A stretch of 5,167 nt of DNA, from assembly GCA_030706285.1 (NCBI GenBank), contig JAUZOU010000236.1:1-5167 (forward strand). Direction: 5' to 3'. This document shows positions 1-5,167 of this stretch, one piece after another. This DNA is from Bacteroidota bacterium. Its GTDB lineage: Bacteria; Bacteroidota; Bacteroidia; Bacteroidales; UBA1402. The translations under genes were made by a program, and so were the position numbers. Position 1 is the stretch's first letter. The number at the start of each line of letters is the position of its first letter. A model generated the notes under the pieces. It saw nothing but the letters and a program-made list of their open reading frames with translations, was not told the DNA's origin and ran no database searches.

Positions 1-244
1 CTATTTATCCTTATCAGGAAAGGACGATAGATCGACACAAAATTCATTATGCTAAGATAACACTACTGTTCGTTAAGTTTTTAGAAAAGACAATCTATTA
101 TTGATTTACAACATGATACGGTTCTGTATTTATTTTTCGATTTGAAATTTGAAATTGATCTCAATATAGAATACACATAGCTATAATGCAGATTTTTATA
201 AGCTTTAGAGTTTAACGGGACACTCGTGCTAAGATAAATAAAAT

Positions 245-269
245 AAATAATATAAAAAAGATATTATTT
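245..269. repeat. All-AT inverted repeat (9-bp arms)
   Basis: AAATAATAT at 245-253 is the exact reverse complement of ATATTATTT at 261-269, with a 7-base loop (AAAAAAG). All pairs are A-T, so the hairpin would be weak; in a stretch this AT-rich it may be chance. It could serve as a weak terminator for transcription coming from either side, but no gene adjoins it inside the window. Confidence 0.35.
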
Positions 270-430
270 TAAGACTTTCATTTCCAATAACAAGATAAGT
301 TACAATGACAAAAATCGGTCAATCTTTGAGGATATGTCGTTTAAATGCAAATAATTATGGAAGAGTGATACATTAATTCAGATGGAATTTGGCGAATTGA
401 TCGGGTGAGAAAGAATTTTGCATACAATTA

Positions 431-470
431 TCATAACTCAATTTTAAAGGTTCTAAAACCGGAGTTATGA
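431..470. repeat. Inverted repeat TCATAACTC / GAGTTATGA
   Basis: TCATAACTC at 431-439 pairs perfectly with GAGTTATGA at 462-470. Inside the loop, GGTT at 449-452 can pair with AACC at 457-460. No T-run follows on either strand, so it does not look like an intrinsic terminator. A third copy of TCATAACTC occurs at 502-510, inside the loop of the neighbouring terminator hairpin, so the inverted copy at 462-470 can pair either way. Confidence 0.5.
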
Positions 471-485
471 CGACTATATGTCTAC

Positions 486-533
486 AAAAAAAAATAAGCC
501 ATCATAACTCATTGAATTACAATAGCTTATTTT
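486..533 (-). terminator. Rho-independent terminator of the tRNA unit
   Basis: Read on the minus strand, a 9-bp perfect stem (AAAATAAGC with GCTTATTTT; plus-strand arms 525-533 and 491-499) encloses a 25-base loop, and the T-run continues to nine T residues (plus-strand A486-A494). It begins 9 bases after the 3' end of tRNA-Leu(CAG), the place expected for the end of the tRNA transcript. The stem is AT-rich, so only moderate strength is expected. Within the loop a minor 4-bp stem is possible (511-514 with 520-523). Confidence 0.65.
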
Positions 534-541
534 GAACATTG

Positions 542-625
542 TGCCCAGAACAGGACTCGAACCTGCACAGCCTTGCGGCCACTAGTCCCTGAAACTAGCG
601 TGTCTACCGATTTCACCATCTGGGC
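542..625 (-). tRNA. tRNA-Leu (anticodon CAG)
   Basis: The 84-base minus-strand sequence folds as a class II tRNA. The acceptor stem GCCCAGA pairs with TCTGGGC, followed by discriminator A, the base required for leucine identity. The D stem is GTG/CAC, and the anticodon stem CTAGT/ACTAG frames loop TTCAGGG with anticodon CAG at 589-591. The long variable arm has a GCC/GGC stem with a GCAA loop, and the T arm is GCAGG-TTCGAGT-CCTGT. It decodes CUG. CCA is not encoded, so the end must be added enzymatically. It is the last gene of the tRNA unit, 32 bases after tRNA-Leu(GAG) and just before the terminator. Confidence 0.97.
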
Positions 626-657
626 AAGGTAATCTATTATTATATAAAAAAGGAGCG

Positions 658-742
658 TGCTCAGGATGAGACTCGAACTCACACGGGCGATCCGCCCACC
701 ACCCCCTCAAAGTGGCGTGTATACCAATTTCACCACCTGAGC
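658..742 (-). tRNA. tRNA-Leu (anticodon GAG)
   Basis: This 85-base class II tRNA has acceptor stem GCTCAGG/CCTGAGC with discriminator A. The anticodon stem CCACT/GGTGG (one T-G pair) frames loop TTGAGGG with anticodon GAG at 706-708. A strong variable arm pairs GGGCG with CGCCC, and the T arm is GTGAG-TTCGAGT-CTCAT. It should decode CUC and, by wobble, CUU. CCA is not encoded. Its sequence and D-arm region resemble the downstream tRNA-Leu(CAG), and both tRNA-Leu genes are preceded or followed by similar TTATATAAAA-containing spacers, which suggests an old tandem duplication. Confidence 0.97.
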
Positions 743-750
743 GACATCTT

Positions 751-778
751 TTATATAAAAGAGGCGACCTCCGTCGCC
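751..778 (-). terminator. Hairpin with U-rich tail between tRNA-Gly and tRNA-Leu
   Basis: On the minus strand GGCGAC-GGAG-GTCGCC forms a perfect, GC-rich 6-bp stem with a 4-base loop (plus arms 763-768 and 773-778), followed at once by TCTTTTATAT. It starts 5 bases after the 3' end of tRNA-Gly. The form is that of a short intrinsic terminator or attenuator inside the tRNA unit, but the T-run is broken and the same hairpin could instead guide RNase processing of the tRNA-Gly 3' end. The tail is also part of a 16-bp perfect palindrome (747-762). Confidence 0.4.
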
Positions 779-783
779 CTTTG

Positions 784-976
<193 letters not shown>

Positions 977-1032
977 GTTGCTTTCGAGTTGTCAGAACGC
1001 TTTCCGTAAATACTGTCTCGTTTTTGCGGTTA

Positions 1033-1062
1033 CAAAAGTACGCAATTTTTTAAATTCCACAA
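1033..1062 (-). promoter_or_regulatory. Bacteroidota-type promoter of the tRNA unit
   Basis: On the minus strand TTG (plus 1060-1062), 19 bases, then TACTTTTG (plus 1033-1040) is a full match to the -7 consensus TAnnTTTG with a correctly spaced -33 element. Transcription would begin around 1025-1028, some 55 bases before the tRNA-Gly half. The remnant half therefore lies inside the primary transcript and the three intact tRNAs follow it. Confidence 0.75.
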
Positions 1063-1081
1063 GCCATACAGACGAATTTTT

Positions 1082-1105
1082 ATAAAAAAATGCCAGTGAT
1101 AGGGC
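1082..1105 (-). terminator. Weak candidate terminator after nspC
   Basis: Thirteen bases past the nspC stop, the minus strand shows GCCC, a 7-base loop, GGC, then a run of seven T (plus A1084-A1090). Only about three stem pairs form, so this is a poor intrinsic terminator. Nothing better lies between the stop codon and the -33 element of the tRNA promoter, so read-through from nspC into the tRNA unit is possible. Confidence 0.25.
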
Positions 1106-1117
1106 GTGTGGTGGGTG

Positions 1118-2260
1118 TTAATCCATTCGATTCCGATAATCGTTGTATGTAAACTGTTTCCAAATCAAAACGTTACCATCTGCTGTTACAAAGACAATGG
1201 AGGGGTGGGAAATACCGTTGAACATGGTCGTTTTGACTGTCGTGTAATGGATCATGTCCATAAAAATAACCTGATCACCTATGTTGAGTGGCTTTTCGAA
1301 GCTCCAATCGCCGATAAAATCGCCTGCCAGACAACTGTTTCCTCCAATCCGATAGGTCGGTTTGCCAGGAGCCTGATCGATGGCTCCAAATATATTGGGC
1401 TTGTAAGGCATTTCAAGGCAGTCTGGCATATGGCAGGCAAATGATACATCTAGAATAGCTGTCGTGATGCCTTTGTTTTCGACAAGATCGACCACTGTTG
1501 ACAGTAAGTACCCGGTTTCCCATAAAAAGGCACTGCCTGGCTCCAGAATAAGCTGCAGGTTGGGGTATTTGACGTTGAAGGCTTTCAGGACGGAAATCAA
1601 ATGGTCTACATCATATCCTTTTTTAGTCATAAGGTGGCCTCCCCCCATGTTCAGCCATTTGAGTTTAGGCAAAAATTGGCCGAAACGGGCTTCGATCACG
1701 TTCAGTGTTTTTTCGAGTTCGTAGGACGTTGATTCACACAATGTATGGAAATGTAATCCTTCGATACCTGGAGGCAAACTTTTGCCTAGTTTCTCTGCTA
1801 TAATGCCCATGCGGGAACCTGGAGAACAGGGATTGTACAGATCGGTGCCGACACTTGAATATTCTGGGTTAATGCGTAGGCCGCAGGAAACGGGATGATC
1901 TGTATAAGCCTGAATCATCTGGTAGAAGCGGTTGTATTGGCTTATAGAATTGAAAGTCATATGACTGCTATACTTCAAGAATACCGGAAAGTTTTCCTCG
2001 GTGTAGGCAGGACTATAGGTGTGTGCCAGGCAGCCCATTTCTTCAAAAGCGAGTCTGGCTTCGTTGATGGAGCTGGCCGTTGCGTAGGGAATGTATTCCC
2101 GGATGATTGGAAATGCCTTCCAGTTGGCAAATGCCTTAAAGGCCAGTATGATTTCTGCTCCGGAACGGTCTTTGACCGAACGGATTAAACTGAGATTCCG
2201 GCGAAGCAGTGTTTCGTCGAGTACATAGGCCGGAGAGTGGATGGTGCTGAAGTCTATCAT
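1118..2260 (-). CDS. nspC: Carboxynorspermidine/carboxyspermidine decarboxylase
   Basis: This 380-residue protein is a cytoplasmic PLP-dependent decarboxylase with the alanine-racemase/ornithine-decarboxylase-like fold. In the family it removes CO2 from carboxyspermidine or carboxynorspermidine, the last step of the route that makes spermidine or norspermidine from aspartate semialdehyde; the partner dehydrogenase is not in the window. Visible motifs are FKAFANWK with the likely Schiff-base lysine K42, SRMG at 149-152, HFHTLCE at 170-176, the GGG phosphate-loop motif at 206-208, EPG at 240-242 (E240 placed to contact the pyridine nitrogen), and GGNSCLAGD at 306-314, where C310 corresponds by inference to the C-terminal catalytic cysteine of ornithine decarboxylase and works across the dimer. 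Length is normal and the frame intact. The ATG start lies 7 bases after the uvrD stop, so translation is probably coupled. Which of the two substrates it uses in this organism cannot be decided from sequence. Confidence 0.93.
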   Translation of the reverse strand: MIDFSTIHSPAYVLDETLLRRNLSLIRSVKDRSGAEIILAFKAFANWKAFPIIREYIPYATASSINEARLAFEEMGCLAHTYSPAYTEENFPVFLKYSSHMTFNSISQYNRFYQMIQAYTDHPVSCGLRINPEYSSVGTDLYNPCSPGSRMGIIAEKLGKSLPPGIEGLHFHTLCESTSYELEKTLNVIEARFGQFLPKLKWLNMGGGHLMTKKGYDVDHLISVLKAFNVKYPNLQLILEPGSAFLWETGYLLSTVVDLVENKGITTAILDVSFACHMPDCLEMPYKPNIFGAIDQAPGKPTYRIGGNSCLAGDFIGDWSFEKPLNIGDQVIFMDMIHYTTVKTTMFNGISHPSIVFVTADGNVLIWKQFTYNDYRNRMD

Positions 2261-2267
2261 ATGACGA

Positions 2268-4751
2268 TCAATCTAATAATGAGAACCGGGCAAATTTAAG
2301 CAGTAATTTTCTGGATCCGGAATGTTCGAATTGGACGTTGATGGTGCAATCAGGACCTTTGCCTTCGATGGTCATGATCTCTCCTTTGCCAAAGCGTTCG
2401 TGTAATATATGCTGTCCAACGCTCAGATCCTGATAGTTTTGAATGGTTGCTGATTGGTTGGTCACTGTAGATGGTCTACTTGCTGATGGTAGTTTGACCG
2501 GCGATTTGTCCGAGCTGGCTGATAAAGTTCTTGATTTGACTGATAATGGATTGGCGGTTAGTCCGGTTGTTGATTGTCTTTGCCGGTTAGTGGAATTTCC
2601 GGTTTTAGAACCTGCTCTTCCTGTTGATTGCTCACCGAGACGGGCTCCGGCGAATGGGTTGCCATATGATCCGGAACGTTCCGAAACTGAGTGATCTGAC
2701 TTGTGCCCAAACAGGGAAGTCCCGAATCTACCGGAACGTTCTTCATCCCAGCTACATGTACCTGTATTTGCCATAGCGGAAGATTCAGACGGTATGTCGA
2801 GTAACTTTTGATCCAGATCGCCCAGAAATCTGCTTGGTTTGGTGAAATTGATTTGGCCGTTTCTGAAGCGACTTTTGGCGTAACTTAATAGGCAAGTTCT
2901 TTCAGCTCTGGTCATTGCTACGTATAACAGGCGACGTTCTTCTTCCAATGCCCGTTCTGAATCCAGACTATAGGCGGACGGAAAGATATCTTCTTCCAGA
3001 CCGACGACGAATACATTCTTGAATTCCAGACCTTTAGCTGCGTGTATGGTCATAAGGGTTATGCGGTCGCCTTCGGCGGATTTTTCTTCATCCTGATCGG
3101 TCAGCAAGGAAATTTCAGATAGGTAATCGTTTAGAAACACAGCTTCATTACCTTCTTCCAGTCTGGAATTGACAAATTCGTTCATACCGGATAGCAATTC
3201 CTGCAAATTTTCTTTCCGGCTGATTGTTTCGGAGGAGGTATCCTGACTAACGTCATTGATAATGCCCGATTCTCGCAGCAATTGTTCAGCTATCTCGTAC
3301 ACATTTTTCTCAAAAATCTGTTGGCGAAACTTCTGAATCAATGCTTGAAATGTTTCCAGCTTTTTGACTGTTCCTGAGTTGAGTTGGACCTCGTATTGCA
3401 ACGGATGTTCCACAATGTTGCTGATACCTGTCTTGTGTGCATTGGCTGCAGCGATGAGCTTTTGCTGAGTGGTCTCACCGATGCCTCTTGGAGGATAATT
3501 GACAATCCGTTTAAAGGCTTCTTCATCATCTGGATTCAGCAACAACCGTAAATAGGCGACCACATCCTTGATCTCCTTTCGTTGATAAAAAGACAGACCT
3601 CCGTAAACACGATAGAGCAGATTTCGTTTGCGCAGTGATTCCTCAAAGATACGTGACTGGGCATTCGTGCGGTATAGAATGGCGAAATCGTTCAGGTTAT
3701 CCAACGAAGTCAGCCGCATTTCGACGATCTTGTTGGCAACCATAAATCCTTCTTCCAGGTCGGAATAGGCAATCAGCACCGGAATGCGTGAACCTTTGTC
3801 ATTCTTTGAAAAAACATGTTTGCGTATTTGGCTTTTATTTTTGGCGATCAGGCTATTGGCTGCTTCAACAATGATTTGGGTTGAACGGTAATTTTGTTCA
3901 AGTTTGAAGAGTCTACTTTCAGGATACGTATTTCTGAAGTTCAGGATGTTTTCAATGTTGGCACCTCTGAATGAATAAATGCTTTGAGAGTCGTCACCCA
4001 CGACGCAAATGTGATGCTGTTTGTCTGACAACTTTTTGACAATCAGATATTGTGAGAAGTTTGTATCTTGATACTCGTCTACCAGAATAAAATTGAAACG
4101 ATCCTGATAGGAAGCAAGGACATCAGGGAAATCTCTGAACAGGATGTTCGTCATCAGCAGAATGTCGTCAAAGTCCATTGCAGAAGCCAATTTGCATCGT
4201 TCAGTGTACCGAAGGTAGATTTCTTTAATCAAAGGCCGTTTGGACCGGACGTCCTCAATCTGTATTTCGGAATTGGCGGCATAGGCTTCCGGAGAGATCA
4301 GGTCGTTTTTAGCTGAAGAAATACGGCCTTGGACATGATTGACCTTATAGACTTTATCGTCCAGATCCATATCCTTGATAATTGACTTGATGAGGTTTTT
4401 GCTGTCGGTCGTATCGTAGATGGTAAAGTTGGATGGATAGCCTAACCTTGAAGCTTCGGAACGAAGGATTCTAAGAAAAACGGAATGAAATGTCCCCATC
4501 CAAAGGCGTGCCGCTGATGCTGGATCGACTAGTTGGGCGATTCGTTCCTTCATTTCTCTGGCGGCCTTATTCGTGAATGTCAGCGCCATGATGCTCCATG
4601 GGGGAAGACCGCTTTTCAGCAAGGTTGCTATTTTATAGGTCAGGACGCGTGTTTTTCCTGAACCTGCTCCAGCAATGATCAGAGAAGGCCCATCGTTGAA
4701 CAACACAGCTTCCTTTTGGCTATCGTTTAGATTATCAAGTAGTTCTTTCAC
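2268..4751 (-). CDS. uvrD: UvrD/PcrA-type superfamily 1A DNA helicase
   Basis: This 827-residue ATP-driven 3'-5' DNA helicase has the complete SF1A motif set: Q motif around Q12, Walker A GAGSGKT at 28-34, motif Ia LTFTNKAAREM at 57-67, GTFHS at 86-90, Walker B DEYQDT at 225-230, motif III GDDSQSIYSFRGA at 252-264, QNYRS at 286-290, motif V TIHAAKGLEF at 568-577 and motif VI ERRLLYVAMTRAE at 605-617. Known roles of the family are excision and mismatch repair, removal of recombinase filaments and resolving replication-transcription conflicts. Residues about 657-768 are a Ser/Thr/Gly-rich, probably disordered linker. Residues 778-827 (VGQHILHERFGKGEI...) resemble the PcrA/UvrD C-terminal Tudor-like domain, which in PcrA and UvrD contacts RNA polymerase. 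The start codon is GTG, fixed by an in-frame TAA directly before it and by the Q motif following at once. First gene of an operon with nspC. Whether it is better called pcrA or uvrD is a naming choice. Confidence 0.95.
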   Translation of the reverse strand: MKELLDNLNDSQKEAVLFNDGPSLIIAGAGSGKTRVLTYKIATLLKSGLPPWSIMALTFTNKAAREMKERIAQLVDPASAARLWMGTFHSVFLRILRSEASRLGYPSNFTIYDTTDSKNLIKSIIKDMDLDDKVYKVNHVQGRISSAKNDLISPEAYAANSEIQIEDVRSKRPLIKEIYLRYTERCKLASAMDFDDILLMTNILFRDFPDVLASYQDRFNFILVDEYQDTNFSQYLIVKKLSDKQHHICVVGDDSQSIYSFRGANIENILNFRNTYPESRLFKLEQNYRSTQIIVEAANSLIAKNKSQIRKHVFSKNDKGSRIPVLIAYSDLEEGFMVANKIVEMRLTSLDNLNDFAILYRTNAQSRIFEESLRKRNLLYRVYGGLSFYQRKEIKDVVAYLRLLLNPDDEEAFKRIVNYPPRGIGETTQQKLIAAANAHKTGISNIVEHPLQYEVQLNSGTVKKLETFQALIQKFRQQIFEKNVYEIAEQLLRESGIINDVSQDTSSETISRKENLQELLSGMNEFVNSRLEEGNEAVFLNDYLSEISLLTDQDEEKSAEGDRITLMTIHAAKGLEFKNVFVVGLEEDIFPSAYSLDSERALEEERRLLYVAMTRAERTCLLSYAKSRFRNGQINFTKPSRFLGDLDQKLLDIPSESSAMANTGTCSWDEERSGRFGTSLFGHKSDHSVSERSGSYGNPFAGARLGEQSTGRAGSKTGNSTNRQRQSTTGLTANPLSVKSRTLSASSDKSPVKLPSASRPSTVTNQSATIQNYQDLSVGQHILHERFGKGEIMTIEGKGPDCTINVQFEHSGSRKLLLKFARFSLLD

Positions 4752-4776
4752 TTAATTGATTGGTTTACACGAAGAA

Positions 4777-4806
4777 CAAAGGTATAAAAAAATTCAAACC
4801 CGGAAA
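4777..4806 (-). promoter_or_regulatory. Probable promoter of the uvrD-nspC operon
   Basis: TACCTTTG on the minus strand (plus 4777-4784) matches the Bacteroidota -7 consensus TAnnTTTG exactly. At the expected distance (19 bases) there is only TTT (plus 4804-4806) rather than TTG, so the -33 element is weak. Initiation would fall about 20 bases before the GTG start, giving a short leader with no clear Shine-Dalgarno sequence. Confidence 0.55.
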
Positions 4807-4815
4807 GGACAGCTG

Positions 4816-4866
4816 CCACTATCCGATATTCTGAAAATTGAATTTTGTATCGAATGACTGTAGTGG
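4816..4866. repeat. Imperfect dyad between divergent promoters
   Basis: CCACTA at 4816-4821 pairs with TAGTGG at 4861-4866, and CGATA at 4824-4828 with TATCG at 4848-4852; the centre contains the palindrome AAAATT-G-AATTTT at 4834-4846. It lies between the uvrD -33 region and the sod promoter. It could be an operator or a chance dyad; no known regulator site is recognised. Confidence 0.35.
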
Positions 4867-4896
4867 ATACAAAGGCATTTTTTTGATAAAGAATCA

Positions 4897-4926
4897 TTGT
4901 TTTTCAAATTAAATCGCTTATTTTTA
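4897..4926 (+). promoter_or_regulatory. Probable promoter of the superoxide dismutase gene
   Basis: TTG at 4897-4899, 19 bases, then TATTTTTA at 4919-4926 matches the Bacteroidota pattern in 7 of 8 positions of TAnnTTTG (final G is A) with ideal spacing. Transcription would begin near 4931-4934, leaving a leader of about 60 bases. No OxyR-, Fur- or PerR-type operator is recognised. Confidence 0.5.
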
Positions 4927-4991
4927 TGCAGTATCTTATAGGACGTTAATCAACTAGTTAAACTTACCATAAACGTTTTAAAAGTGATCCT

Positions 4992-5167
4992 ATGAACCAT
5001 TCATTGCCAAAACTCGCTTATGCACAGAATGAGTTGGAACCCATTCTGAGCGAAAGAACGCTTCAATTTCATTATGGTAAACACCATCAAGCGTATGTGG
5101 ATAACCTGAATAAATTGATTCCAGGTACCAAGTTTGAGGACATGTCACTGACAGATATTGTCAAAAC
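4992..5167 (+). CDS. sodB: Superoxide dismutase, Fe/Mn family (5' part, cut by window end)
   Basis: Only the first 58 codons and two further bases are present; about 130-140 residues should lie beyond the window. The product disproportionates superoxide to oxygen and hydrogen peroxide in the cytoplasm. The N-terminal hairpin domain is clear: LPKLAYA at 5-11, LEPILS at 15-20, and FHYGKHHQAYVDNLNKL at 26-42. H27 is the first metal ligand (E. coli FeSOD His26), and H31 and Y35 are the conserved second-shell residues (His30 and Tyr34 there). Residue 9 is Ala where the family usually has Pro (LPYA). The remaining metal ligands and the residues that set Fe, Mn or cambialistic use are outside the window, so the symbol follows the common Bacteroidales annotation. 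The ATG aligns with the normal family N-terminus. Transcribed divergently from uvrD. Confidence 0.93.
   Translation, partial: MNHSLPKLAYAQNELEPILSERTLQFHYGKHHQAYVDNLNKLIPGTKFEDMSLTDIVK

Larger units (their letters stand above)
1..485. other. AT-rich gene-free intergenic region
   Basis: No coding region is supportable here on either strand; every frame is broken by frequent stops and the longest start-to-stop reading frames are only a few tens of codons or less. Base composition is clearly AT-rich (about 30% G+C in the first 120 bases), in contrast to the genes to the right. It holds an all-AT hairpin near 245-269, an 11-bp direct repeat (TGCTAAGATAA at 50-60 and 227-237), two tandem GAAATTT-like units near 144-157, and the inverted repeat at 431-470, listed separately. 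No convincing TAnnTTTG promoter with a -33 element was found. It lies just beyond the terminator of the tRNA unit, downstream of a tRNA-Leu 3' end, a place where integrated elements often sit in this phylum, but no integrase or element is visible. Confidence 0.6.

Noticed and set aside
214..226. AACGGGACACTCG resembling the complement of a tRNA T-arm
   Set aside because: It differs by a 2-base insertion from the tRNA-Gly T-arm sequence and has no neighbouring tRNA stems; most likely chance.
305..376. Short frame starting ATGACAAAAATC (23 codons) and a 16-codon minus-strand frame at about 373-423
   Set aside because: Very short, without promoter, ribosome-binding signal or known peptide similarity.
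92..641. AATCTATTATT shared by 92-102 and 631-641
   Set aside because: An 11-base AT-rich match of this kind is expected by chance in such sequence.
1106..2188. Open frames on the plus strand opposite nspC (1106-1444, 1464-1724, 1895-2188)
   Set aside because: They are antisense shadows of a complete, motif-rich gene and have no recognisable domain, promoter or operon context.
2443..4316. Open frames within uvrD (2443-2694 and 4068-4316 plus strand; 2558-2746 and 3338-3529 minus strand)
   Set aside because: Out-of-frame or antisense readings of the helicase gene without family features of their own.

Overview
The window reads as a chromosomal segment of a Bacteroidota (probably Bacteroidales) bacterium. 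Three promoters fit the phylum-specific sigma-factor pattern (TTG near -33, about 19 bases, then TAnnTTTG near -7). They lie upstream of the tRNA cluster (good match), uvrD (good -7, weak -33) and the superoxide dismutase gene (7 of 8 at -7). Shine-Dalgarno sequences are not obvious, the tRNA genes do not encode CCA, and the protein genes (a PcrA/UvrD helicase, carboxy(nor)spermidine decarboxylase NspC, iron/manganese superoxide dismutase) are ordinary for that group. The species cannot be named from this sequence alone.

Layout. Bases 1-485 are AT-rich with no supportable gene, only small inverted and direct repeats. Bases 486-1062 hold a minus-strand tRNA transcription unit: promoter at 1033-1062, a 5'-half remnant of tRNA-Gly (935-970), intact tRNA-Gly(GCC), tRNA-Leu(GAG), tRNA-Leu(CAG), and a hairpin plus T-run terminator at 486-533. 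Bases 1118-4751 hold a minus-strand two-gene operon, uvrD then nspC, with 7 bases between the stop and the next start. Bases 4752-4991 are a divergent promoter region. The plus-strand sod gene starts at 4992 and is cut by the window end after 58 codons.

Functionally this is core metabolism: DNA repair and conflict resolution (UvrD), the last step of spermidine-type polyamine synthesis (NspC), oxygen defence (SOD) and translation (three tRNAs). I see no mobile-element gene, CRISPR array or defence island.

The most unusual point is in the tRNA unit. A perfect 42-bp direct repeat places a second copy of the tRNA-Gly 5' half, ending exactly after the anticodon triplet, upstream of the intact gene and behind the same promoter. 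The sequence following the half can re-pair with its orphaned anticodon strand, so the leader of the tRNA transcript could be a folded tRNA-like RNA. It may equally be a fossil of a duplication or an excised integrated element. A GC-rich hairpin with a U-rich tail between tRNA-Gly and tRNA-Leu(GAG) is a second possible control point in the same transcript.
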